64,000 bases of DNA from NCBI RefSeq assembly GCF_011617705.1, contig NZ_CP050154.1, positions 2,294,001 through 2,358,000 of the forward strand. The letters run 5' to 3'. The number at the start of each line of letters is the position of its first letter. Position 1 is the first letter of the stretch. The position numbers and the translations under genes are program-made. The DNA is from Brevibacterium limosum. GTDB lineage: Bacteria; Actinomycetota; Actinomycetes; Actinomycetales; Brevibacteriaceae. This document shows, one piece after another, positions 29,684 through 37,293 of this stretch. A model generated the notes under the pieces. That model ran no database searches and was not told where the DNA came from. It saw only the letters and a program-made list of their open reading frames with translations.

Positions 29684-30232
29684 TCAGGCCTTGACGAGCT
29701 CGAGTTCGAGTTCGATCTTGATCTTGTCGGAGACGAGGAGCTCTCCTCCGCCGAGGACGGCCTCGAAGGACATTCCGAAGTCCTTGCGGTTGACCGTGGC
29801 GGTGGCCGAGAGACCGGCGACCTGGTTGCCGTTCGGGTCGGTGGCGACACCGGCGAATTCGGTTGCGAAGGCGACTTCCTTGGTCACGCCGCGCATCGTC
29901 AGCTCGCCGACGGTCTCGAACTCATCAGCGGCGTCGGCCTTGATCGCGGTCGACTTGAAGCTCAGCTTCGGGTGATCTTCGGCCAGGAAGAAGTCACCGC
30001 TCTTGAGGTGGCCGTCGCGCTGTTCGTTGCGGGTGCTGATCGAGTCCGCGGAGGCTTCGGCAGACACCGTGCTGTCTTCGAGGGTCTCACCGACGTCCAC
30101 GCTGCCGGCGATCTCCTCGAAGTGGCCGCGGACCTTCGAGACACCCGCGTGGCGAGCGGTGAAGGTGAACTCCGAGTGGATGGGGTCGATGTTCCAGGTT
30201 CCGGCGGCGAGTCCCTGAGGCAGAGCAGTCAT
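29684..30232 (-). CDS. YceI family lipid-binding protein
   Basis: 182 residues from the ATG at 30232, preceded by AAAGGAG. The opening GTWNIDPIHSEFTFTARHAG and the later DFGMSFEAVLGGGELLVSD are those of YceI lipocalin-fold proteins, which bind isoprenoid chains. There is no signal peptide, so it is cytoplasmic, unlike the periplasmic E. coli protein. A long inverted repeat overlies its promoter, implying control by a repressor encoded elsewhere. Confidence 0.9.
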   Translation of the reverse strand: MTALPQGLAAGTWNIDPIHSEFTFTARHAGVSKVRGHFEEIAGSVDVGETLEDSTVSAEASADSISTRNEQRDGHLKSGDFFLAEDHPKLSFKSTAIKADAADEFETVGELTMRGVTKEVAFATEFAGVATDPNGNQVAGLSATATVNRKDFGMSFEAVLGGGELLVSDKIKIELELELVKA

Positions 30233-30245
30233 GATTTCTCCTTTT

Positions 30246-30291
30246 GGTTGAAATTTGAAGTACAAGAATGACTATAGTTCAACTTTCAACC
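30246..30291 (-). promoter_or_regulatory. Inverted repeat over the yceI promoter (operator candidate)
   Basis: Left arm 30246-30261 (GGTTGAAATTTGAAGT) and right arm 30276-30291 match in 13 of 16 positions when reversed. Each arm itself repeats TTGAA. The position just upstream of the ribosome site suits a MarR- or TetR-type operator; which protein binds is unknown. Confidence 0.55.
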
Positions 30292-30393
30292 ACATGCAAC
30301 CCCTGCAGGTGAACGGCAAGTGACCATGTGGCGGAGGTCACCTGTATTCGGTTTGGCCGTGCGGTGACCCCTCGTGTAAAGTTAAGAACACGC

Positions 30394-30470
30394 CGCGGGG
30401 TGGAGCAGTTCGGTAGCTCGCCGGGCTCATAACCCGGAGGTCGGAGGTTCAAATCCTCCCCCCGCCACCA
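30394..30470 (+). tRNA. Initiator tRNA-fMet (CAT)
   Basis: A 77-nt cloverleaf with anticodon CAT. Initiator features: unpaired first acceptor position (C opposite C) and three consecutive G-C pairs in the anticodon stem (GGG-CTCATAA-CCC). CCA is encoded. Everything directly downstream is accessory DNA, so the 3' end is the likely integration site of the island. Confidence 0.95.
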
Positions 30471-30753
30471 AGGTGGCAGAACCCTCAGTCAGTTCAACTG
30501 GCTGGGGGTTCTTCTCATTCACAATCTCCTCACCGAGCAGTTGCGAAAGTGAGATGCCCATGTACCGGGCAATGGCGAGCAGCTCATCGATTCGAAATGG
30601 CATCTCGCCACGGATCCGCTTCGACACATTTCGCTGGGCAAACCCAAGGATCTCAGCAATGTCTGCTTGCCGCAGGTTGTACCGCGTCATCCACGCCGCA
30701 ACCTCACGCCCGACTCTCTCGTTCTCAGTTAACTGCAGTTCTCCAATAGTCAT
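30427..30753 (-). CDS. Small helix-turn-helix (XRE/Cro-CI) regulator whose 3' end runs into tRNA-fMet
   Basis: 108 residues from the ATG at 30753. The HTH lies at about residues 10-65 (LRQADIAEILGFAQRNVSKR), followed by a short Cro/CI-like tail. The last residues, GGGFEPPTSGL, are the antisense reading of the tRNA T-arm and acceptor, so the frame crosses the island/tRNA junction. It is divergent from another HTH gene across a 111-bp spacer, like a phage repressor/Cro switch. Probably the immunity or maintenance regulator of the integrated element. Confidence 0.7.
   Translation of the reverse strand: MTIGELQLTENERVGREVAAWMTRYNLRQADIAEILGFAQRNVSKRIRGEMPFRIDELLAIARYMGISLSQLLGEEIVNEKNPQPVELTEGSATLVAGGGFEPPTSGL
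30478..30515 (+). terminator. Hairpin terminator just after tRNA-fMet
   Basis: A 15-bp stem with G-T wobbles (30478-30492 with 30498-30512), loop TTCAA, then TTC. It begins 7 nt after the tRNA CCA end and lies inside the opposite-strand regulator gene. Confidence 0.65.
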
Positions 30754-30864
30754 GAGTCCAGCGTAGATCGAAACCGGCTCAATGTAAACGATATTGCGAC
30801 ACACCCAGAACCTATAGATCTACACGTCGTTGACCGGTAAAACCTATGTGTATACGGTGGCACC

Positions 30865-31122
30865 ATGAGATATACAAGGCAGGTGCGAGCTAACGTGCTC
30901 GCCGAGATGGGCCGAAGAGAACTCAAAGAAGGTGACGTTGCTCAGATTCTGAATACAAGTCAGCGTTCAGTGTCGAAACGCATGACCGGCGATACAGACT
31001 GGCGGATCGGGGATCTGCTGCGGCTGGCGCAAGCGTGGGATATTCCGATTGCAACTTTGCTCGAAGGAACAGAGGACGACCCGTTCGCTCCTAATGGCGA
31101 TCCGAAGCCGGTAGGTGCATGA
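30865..31122 (+). CDS. Small helix-turn-helix regulator (XRE-like)
   Basis: 85 residues; HTH at about 10-60 (EGDVAQILNTSQRSVSKRMT) with the same SVSKR/NVSKR recognition helix style as the divergent regulator, so the two probably share operators in the spacer between them. It overlaps the next gene by 4 nt (ATGA). It looks like the Cro- or excisionase-side regulator of a phage- or ICE-like switch. Confidence 0.65.
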   Translation: MRYTRQVRANVLAEMGRRELKEGDVAQILNTSQRSVSKRMTGDTDWRIGDLLRLAQAWDIPIATLLEGTEDDPFAPNGDPKPVGA

Positions 31123-31891
31123 TGGCCCTCGCACTGGAATCAAAATTCTCTGAAGCAGAGGCACGCGAGCTTACAGACGAACTGCGAAGTGACTACGGAT
31201 CGCTACAGGTCAAGATCTCCACCGCGTGGCAGGGACGAATTTGGCTGGCTCTCGGGTACGACTCCTGGCAGGACTACCTCGACAATGAGTTTAGAGATGT
31301 CAGCCTGCGTCCGCCGAAGGACCTTGAAGAACAAGTGATCTCCGAGCTTCGGGCAGCGGGGATGAGCACCCGAGGGATCGCATCAGCGGTCGATATTAGC
31401 CACCCTACGGTGTACCGCCGTCTGCGGGATGCAGGTGTTTCAAATGAAACACCTGAGGACGCGGCCGGCGCAGGTGAGCGAAATGATCCACCCGCCGTTC
31501 GGGCCCCGGTCATCGGTCTAGACGGCAAGTCTTACCAACCTCAACGTCCCACTCCCCCGGCTGACCGGTCAGAGGACATCGTGGATGCCGAGGTCATTGT
31601 CGAAGAGTCATGGCGCATGACCGGTCAAGAACCGGACACTGACCGGCTGGCATCAGACCTTGGAATCGAGCCAATCACGGTCACCATGACCGGCACGGAC
31701 GCTCCACTGTCCGGGGCGCACATAGTCCGGGTGGTCAACGAACTACACGCAGGCACACGTGCACCTCTGCCCCTGGTCAAGAAGAAGTCCAAACTCCTGG
31801 AACAAGCATTCGCGACCGGTCTGGCCAACAGCGACCAGTTCGAGCTGGAGCAGATCACCGACCTCGGTCAGGACGTCGCGGACACGGTCGC
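31119..31891 (+). pseudogene. Phage/ICE-type HTH protein truncated by an IS3-like insertion
   Basis: 257 native codons, then the frame continues into IS sequence and stops at 32033. An N-terminal region (LESKFSEAEARELTDELRSD, LALGYDSWQDYLDNEF) precedes a HTH (about 75-100, GMSTRGIASAVDISHPTVYR), the layout of accessory DNA-binding proteins found in actinophages and integrative plasmids. The rest of the gene is not found after the IS, so a deletion accompanied or followed the insertion. It is translationally coupled to the upstream HTH gene. Confidence 0.6.
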
Positions 31892-31931
31892 GGGCGTGAA
31901 CCCCTTGAAGTGGACACATCAATGTGTACTA

Positions 31932-32834
31932 TCAGGCAACAAAATCCACCATAGACGCATAACCAACCTCGAAGTCAACAGGTGCTCGATAACCCAAAGC
32001 CGAGTGCCGACGCCCCGTGTTGTATCGAACTAACCACCGAAACACCTCCCGCCGACACTCGAGCTCCGAGGCCCACCGCTTCTCTCCCTGCAACGTCTCA
32101 CGCTTCAACGCAGCGTTGACCGACTCCGCCAACGCATTATCAGCACTCGACCCCACCCTGCCCATCGACTGAACCACCCCGAACCGACGACACATCGCCT
32201 GAAACGACGAGGACGTATATTGCCGACCATGGTCGCTATGGAAAATCGCACCTTCCAGCGTTTCTCGATTGTTTAACGCATTCTGCAACGCGTCCTCGAC
32301 AAGACTGGACCGCATATGATCGGCGATCGACCAGCCCACAATCCGCCGCGAATACAAATCGATGACGGTGGCCAAATACAAGAACTTCCCTTCATTACCA
32401 TAGGGTAAGTAGGTGATGTCGCCGACGTAGGTCGTGCCCAACTCAGCGGCCGAGAAGTCCCGGCCCACCAGGTCGGCAAACACCTGAGCCTCCGGGTCCG
32501 CCATCGTCGTGGTCTTCGGCTTACGCAAGTGGATACCGACCATGCCGTTGTTCCGCATCAGGCGAGCAACCCGCTTACGGTTGACCGGCCCGTCCACTTC
32601 TGGGTCATCGGCCAGCTCGGCCGTGATCCGTCGATACCCGTACGTGTGGTCCCAGAACTCGAAATGGTGCTCAATCCGCTCGCACAGAGCATCATCAGCA
32701 GCCTGCCTGGCCGCCCGTGCCGACCGGGAGGCACACCACTTATAAAAGCTCGAGCGCTGGAGACCCAGCACGGCACACATCCGCTTCACCTCATGGGTGT
32801 TCCGGTGGTCGTCAACGAACTGGAAGAGGATCAC
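31932..32834 (-). CDS. IS3-like transposase OrfB (DDE), copy 1
   Basis: 300 residues. An HTH_21-type N-terminus is followed by an rve integrase core with acidic residues in TYVGDITYLPYG, IFHSDHGRQYTS and ALAESVNAALKRE (D, D, E). The start GTG overlaps the orfA stop by 4 nt (GTGA). I see no slippery heptamer, so re-initiation rather than the usual -1 frameshift may produce it. Nearly identical to the copy at 57212. Confidence 0.93.
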   Translation of the reverse strand: MILFQFVDDHRNTHEVKRMCAVLGLQRSSFYKWCASRSARAARQAADDALCERIEHHFEFWDHTYGYRRITAELADDPEVDGPVNRKRVARLMRNNGMVGIHLRKPKTTTMADPEAQVFADLVGRDFSAAELGTTYVGDITYLPYGNEGKFLYLATVIDLYSRRIVGWSIADHMRSSLVEDALQNALNNRETLEGAIFHSDHGRQYTSSSFQAMCRRFGVVQSMGRVGSSADNALAESVNAALKRETLQGEKRWASELECRREVFRWLVRYNTGRRHSALGYRAPVDFEVGYASMVDFVA

Positions 32835-33214
32835 CAGGTCGTCTCTGCCGCGAAATATTTCGTGGCCTTCCGCAAGATCTCTCGCTCTTCTTCCAACCGC
32901 TCCACATCCGATCGCAGTGACCGCTTATCGGCCCGCAACGAGTCGTTCTCGACCCGCAGACGCTTGGCCCGATCGATCAGATCAGCGTTCTCGACCCGCA
33001 GACGCGCCAGCTCTTCCTCAGCCGACTCCGGATGGCCTGCCGCGGCTGTCGGTACCGCTCCGGCGGCCTTCCCGGCCTGATGCACCCAGGACTTGATCGC
33101 GCCACGCGAGACGCCGAGATCGGTCGCGACTTGGGAATAGGACATATCGGGATGAGTCTCGTACAGCTCGACGGCGTCGGCTTTGAACTCGTCCGAGTAC
33201 TTCTTCTTCGGCAT
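32831..33214 (-). CDS. IS3-like transposase OrfA (HTH), copy 1, long zipper
   Basis: 127 residues from MPKKKYSDEF (ATG 33214); an ATG nine codons upstream is possible. The HTH at about 10-50 (YSQVATDLGVSRGAIKSW) is followed by a leucine zipper with Leu every seventh residue. Relative to copy 2 it has two extra heptads (14 residues) between the RLRVENDSL and EREILRKATK segments. Confidence 0.9.
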   Translation of the reverse strand: MPKKKYSDEFKADAVELYETHPDMSYSQVATDLGVSRGAIKSWVHQAGKAAGAVPTAAAGHPESAEEELARLRVENADLIDRAKRLRVENDSLRADKRSLRSDVERLEEEREILRKATKYFAAETTW

Positions 33215-33253
33215 GGTTTCTACTCGCATTCTCCGGCCCATTATGGGCCAGTC

Positions 33254-33835
33254 TCAGCGTGTCCACCACTCAGGGTTCATCCCCGTGAAAGCGTGTCGAC
33301 GATACCAATCCAGCGGCCAGTCATCTTCGTCTGCCCCGATTGCGACTACTGTGCACCCCTCGCTCATGTTGTGTCGTAACATCGCCATGAGCATCAAGGT
33401 CCCATATCCTTTGCCGCGCCAGGTTGGTAACACATCTACCTCTTGCAGTCTCGCAAAATGATGGTCTGGTGCCGCCAGTCGAAAGCTTCCAATAGCTCCG
33501 ATGACTTCTTGTTGGCGGAGCGCGAAGAACATTGTCATTCCGACGCGTTCGGCCCGAGCGCGAAGTTCCTCGACCATGATGCGGGCGCGTAGCTCAGTGA
33601 CGCCATAGCTTGACTCGACCACAATTCTTTGTTGGGTGTAGTAATGCCAATCCGCTTCGGTTGCAATAGGTTGTAGAACGATCTGTGCCTCAGGAAGCTC
33701 CACATAGGACAGGTGTCGCGTTAGAAGAACTTTGGCGCAACCAATTTGGGAACTAGCCTCCAAAGGGGTGACAGTGTCATAGATCTGTCGCTCGGTGGTT
33801 AGTGCTAGAACCGTCTCGTCTCTAATCTGTGACAT
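33254..33835 (-). pseudogene. GNAT N-acetyltransferase with C-terminus replaced by IS sequence
   Basis: 193 residues. The GNAT fold is nearly complete: acetyl-CoA loop EVDVLPTWRGKGYGTLML and the last strand DWPLDWYRRHAF. The final residues, GMNPEWWTR, are read from the IS end, so the native tail (probably fewer than ten residues) is lost. The acyl acceptor is unknown. It may still fold and act, but I call it damaged. Confidence 0.7.
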
Positions 33836-34329
33836 CAGTGCTTCCCGATCTGCGCGTGCAACCTTGCATAAGTCTATTCAGGAATATGCAGCAGGGCCTA
33901 GCGCTGGATAAAGGCATTCTACCGACCCTATGAAGGTTAGTTGGGCCTCTACCGGATTGTGTCAATTCCCGTCACAGTCACCTGTCCAGTTATGGCACAC
34001 GTTTGTGCGACATCGCAGACGCTTTAGGAAGCGGCGACACACCAACAAAGATGGGACGTCGCAGAAACGATCGTTTGCGTGCCACTCTGCGTGGGTTCGC
34101 CGGGGAGGCATCACGATTGAGCAACAGTCGACGGCAGCTCCGGTACCGGCTTGCGCGTTCCACCGCTCGAGTCCGAATCGGTGCCTCGTGGGCAACACAA
34201 TGTCTTGTAACCCATGGGTTCTGAGGCGCCTTGGTTACGAGACACTTTCACGCGTAGCGCGACCCAATGCTCCGATCGCTGTGCAAGCCGTTACATGCGG
34301 ACAGACCCACTACTGCTAAATTCTCTTTT
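33836..34329. other. 494-bp stretch without a recognisable gene
   Basis: Several short frames overlap, none with a ribosome site or clear homology. One (34003-34224) has a vague resemblance to a recombinase tail (LCDIADALGSGDTPTKMGRR) and may be a relic. The GC content is lower than in the core genome, in keeping with acquired DNA. Confidence 0.3.
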
Positions 34330-35112
34330 ATGGAGCACACCGCCCTTACAGAACTGCTGATCTCTCTCGGTGTCCCGGAATCAGTTGTCAAAGAAGTTCC
34401 GAAGTTGCCAGGAACAGTGACCGGCTTGTTGATATACGGCAGCCGGTCCCGGGGCGATGCTGTAGCAAGTTCAGATCTCGATCTTCTCGCGCTCGTGCCC
34501 GTACAGCTTCCGTCCGTCAATATTGGTGCAGTCAGCGTCAGTTTCTACACCGTTGCCCAGCTCGCCACTGGTATTAGCAGCTTATTCGGTGCCCACCTGA
34601 AGCGCGATGGAAAGATCCTGCGCGATGACGACGGAACTCTTGCTGCCTCGTTGGAGCGAATGGGACAGGTCGATACGGCGCGGCTTTTCGAAAGGGCGAG
34701 AGTGATGTCTGAGCTTTTTACGACGCCAGATATCGACCTACCAAAGTACCTTCCAGGGCTCCTTCGTGAAGTTCGATACTTGCTCCGCAGTTGTCTGTAT
34801 GCGCAGGCGATCGCGAAAGGATCGCCGTGTTTTTCCGTCCGAGAGATCGCAATTCGACATGGCGACCCGGACCTGGCGCGGCTGCTGGCATCGCGGCACG
34901 ATGACGAATCAAGACTCACTGACTACTCTGCCTGTCAGTCACGTCTCCGAGGTCTAATTGGAGACTTCCCGGCCAGCCGACACGGATCTCTTGAAGCGAC
35001 CGTGGTCAACGAATGGGGCGCAGGCAGCGATTTGCTGTCTATGGCCTTCATGGCGTTGGGCTCGAGCGGGGGCGGTTCAGATTACGCCGAGGTAGAGAAG
35101 ATTCTCCTGTGA
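34330..35112 (+). CDS. Nucleotidyltransferase-domain protein (KNTase/MNT-like) with helical C-terminus
   Basis: 260 residues from the ATG at 34330. The DNA polymerase beta-like motif GSRSRGDAVASSDLDL (about residues 37-52) gives the G-S...D-x-D signature of minimal nucleotidyltransferases. The rest is mostly helical, as in KNTase C-terminal or HEPN-like domains. It overlaps by 4 nt (GTGA) a PPP-family phosphatase, implying a two-protein system. Members of this fold include aminoglycoside adenylyltransferases and MNT antitoxins; the target here is unknown. Base composition is more AT-rich than the core. Confidence 0.75.
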   Translation: MEHTALTELLISLGVPESVVKEVPKLPGTVTGLLIYGSRSRGDAVASSDLDLLALVPVQLPSVNIGAVSVSFYTVAQLATGISSLFGAHLKRDGKILRDDDGTLAASLERMGQVDTARLFERARVMSELFTTPDIDLPKYLPGLLREVRYLLRSCLYAQAIAKGSPCFSVREIAIRHGDPDLARLLASRHDDESRLTDYSACQSRLRGLIGDFPASRHGSLEATVVNEWGAGSDLLSMAFMALGSSGGGSDYAEVEKILL

Positions 35113-35825
35113 CAGACCGACTGGCCTTCATCGGGGATGTACATGGCAACCTTGATGCCTTGCAGAAAATCCTTGACCTACTCGCCCCTTACGAGGGGCT
35201 ACACCAGGTTTTCTTGGGAGACTACCTTAATAAGGGCCCGGACTCAGCGGACGTGCTCGATCTGCTATTGGCGAGGCAACGTGATGGCGTTGCGACGTTG
35301 CTTGCAGGCAATCATGAAACCTCGTTGCTCAAGGCGCTCGATACCGCCGATATGACTTCGTTCTTGAAGATGGGCGGTGCTACGACTATTCAGTCGTACT
35401 TACGTCGTCCTGTGCTTCCGGATGTACTCGACGATTTTCGGACCCACCTACCAGTGAGCCATCTAGAGGGGTTGCGATCGATGCCTCTGACTTGGGAGTC
35501 TGAGCACGTGGTTGCGCAGCATGCGCCATCATGTTGTACGGACAGCCGCTTCTCTATCAGTGCGCATGTGCCCGTCGGTCTTTCACCTCGCATTACCGCA
35601 ACTGATATGTGGGTTTACTTGTCAAGGGACAAAGAAGAATTTTCCCGGCTCGGTTTCCGCTGTTTTCCAGGATGGCAGGAGTACCACCACGGCAAGGGCG
35701 AAGGTTCAGACGCGTCGTTATCGACTCACATGGTCAGACTGATATTCGGGGGTTGGTTACCCCATGACGATTATTCGAACCGGAGCATCCCGTTGTCTAG
35801 CATCGAGCGTCACCCGACCAGGTAG
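35109..35825 (+). CDS. PPP-family metallophosphoesterase
   Basis: 238 residues from the GTG at 35109. Motifs GDVHGNLDAL, GDYLNKGPDS and GNHE are the metal-binding blocks I-III of PPP phosphatases (Ser/Thr phosphatase PrpE and Ap4A hydrolase type); a later His may be in AHVPVG, a variant of the usual GHTP. The likely activity is removal of phosphate or nucleotide from protein, RNA or dinucleotide. It is coupled with the upstream nucleotidyltransferase, which suggests that one adds and the other removes a nucleotide group. Confidence 0.8.
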   Translation: MTDRLAFIGDVHGNLDALQKILDLLAPYEGLHQVFLGDYLNKGPDSADVLDLLLARQRDGVATLLAGNHETSLLKALDTADMTSFLKMGGATTIQSYLRRPVLPDVLDDFRTHLPVSHLEGLRSMPLTWESEHVVAQHAPSCCTDSRFSISAHVPVGLSPRITATDMWVYLSRDKEEFSRLGFRCFPGWQEYHHGKGEGSDASLSTHMVRLIFGGWLPHDDYSNRSIPLSSIERHPTR

Positions 35826-35911
35826 CCAGGTTGCCCATAGTTGCAACTCGGATCAGCTCCTGATGCTGCCTCGAGCCATCAGCCCCTGCCGTGGGGCACG
35901 ATCATGGTGAC

Positions 35912-37036
35912 TCACCTCATCCGGGCCTCCTGCCATTCGAGATCAGTCACGTACATTTGCAGGGGCGCGGCCACTGACCAGCACCAGCCTGCAAGTTCTC
36001 GGGCGACTGCGGTATTCGCTTTGACCCGTCGCTTCTTCCGAGCATCGAAATTCGTCCACACTCGGTGCAGTCGTTGATTGCCCTCGATCGCGCGGATTCT
36101 CGTCGCCGCATCAACTTTCTCGAATTGCCGTAATAAGCGGGCCCCGGGTCGCGAGTACGGGCGGGCATGCGTCCACGCCGCCTCGAGGAGCAGTTTCCTC
36201 GCATAGGTGTTCCCCGCCTTCGTGATCGCTCCCTGCGACCGCGATTGACCGGACGAATACTCTGACGGAGTCAGTCCCAGATAGGACCCGATCGTGGCTC
36301 CGGTGAACCTCGTCCAGTCGCCGATTTCGACAGCCAGCCCGAACCCAGTCGTGATTGAGATTCCTCGAAAACACATGAGGGCATCGATGATCGGCGCCTC
36401 CTCGGCTTCGGCGACCAACTCCGCGATCATCACGTCGAGGCGTCTGACATGGGCCATCAGTAAAGTCTCGGTCTCCAACTCGGCAGCCAAGGCCTGCTGC
36501 GATGCGGCTGGTTCGAGTCGCTGTCGGGCCAACCAGTCGTGATGGACCTGCGTCCACTTCGTGTCCTTGGGATACCGCAGCCCGTGCCGGAGGATCATCG
36601 CGTTGATTCGCTGTCGGGCGTGCGTGAGGTCTCCAACTGCTCGCTGTCGGGCACGGGAGACATCCCGGAGTCCTTCCTGACCGATCGGCGGGACGCGGAC
36701 CGCGGTGATCTCACCCAACGACAGCATCCTCGCCAGGCCCAGGGCATCACGTTGATCGGTCTTGACGCGGTCTCCCGGGGCCCGTAGTAGTTTCGATGGT
36801 GCCGCGACCGTGCAGGTGATGTGATCGTCTGCCAGACTGCGGGCAAGTCCGTATCCCGTTGGGCCGGCCTCGTAGGTGACCGCGGTGTCGTCGCCGTGGG
36901 CCTTGATCTACGAGATCACCGTGGGGTTATCGGCTGGCATCGTTGCCTGGTCGATTTCGCCGGTGTCAGCGTTCAGTGCTACCGCGGTCACGGTTTTCGC
37001 GTGAACGTCTAATCCGATGAAGGTAGTCTTGAGCAT
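35912..37036 (-). pseudogene. IS110-family transposase with an in-frame TAG
   Basis: The full frame from the ATG at 37036 would give about 374 residues, the family norm. N-terminal DEDD motif FIGLDVHAKTVTAVAL and then TYEAGPTGYGLAR and DQRDALGLARML are intact, as is the C-terminal transposase_20 part (LMCFRGISITTGFGLAVEIG, GLTPSEYSSG). Codon 43 is TAG (36908-36910) where TGG would be expected, so a single base change inactivates it. No terminal repeats are expected for this family and none were seen. Confidence 0.9.
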
Positions 37037-37293
37037 GTCGGGACCTCCAAAAGCTCAAATGTGGCTCTACCAGTACACACCCGAATCCGGTGTTCCCGGT
37101 AGGACGGTGGCAGTGGCTGGGTAACCCACGATTCCTTTGATGCACGGAGGCCCCGGCCCCACCTTTCCCTCATATTGTCTAGCGCCCAAATCGACACCGG
37201 AAGCGGAAGCACCGACAAAAGCGGGCGCCTCACAGCATTCCTCTGGCCGAGCCGCACCTACTTGCAAGTTGATGCGACGGGCCGCCGGGTATT

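Larger units (their letters stand above)
31892..33284 (-). mobile_element. IS3-family-like element, copy 1 (1393 bp)
   Basis: Boundaries come from comparison with copy 2 at 57172-58522: identity starts at GGGCGTGAACCCC and ends at GGGTTCATCCCC. Imperfect terminal repeats of about 26 bp (GGG..TGAACCC...GTGGACAC). It encodes orfA and orfB on the minus strand. The flanks are CGC and GTG, so no target duplication remains. It is 42 bp longer than copy 2, all within orfA. It interrupts a HTH gene on the left and replaces the last codons of an acetyltransferase on the right. Confidence 0.9.

Noticed and set aside
32825..32840. Programmed -1 frameshift joining OrfA and OrfB
   Set aside because: No A6G or similar slippery heptamer seen; OrfB has its own GTG overlapping the OrfA stop.
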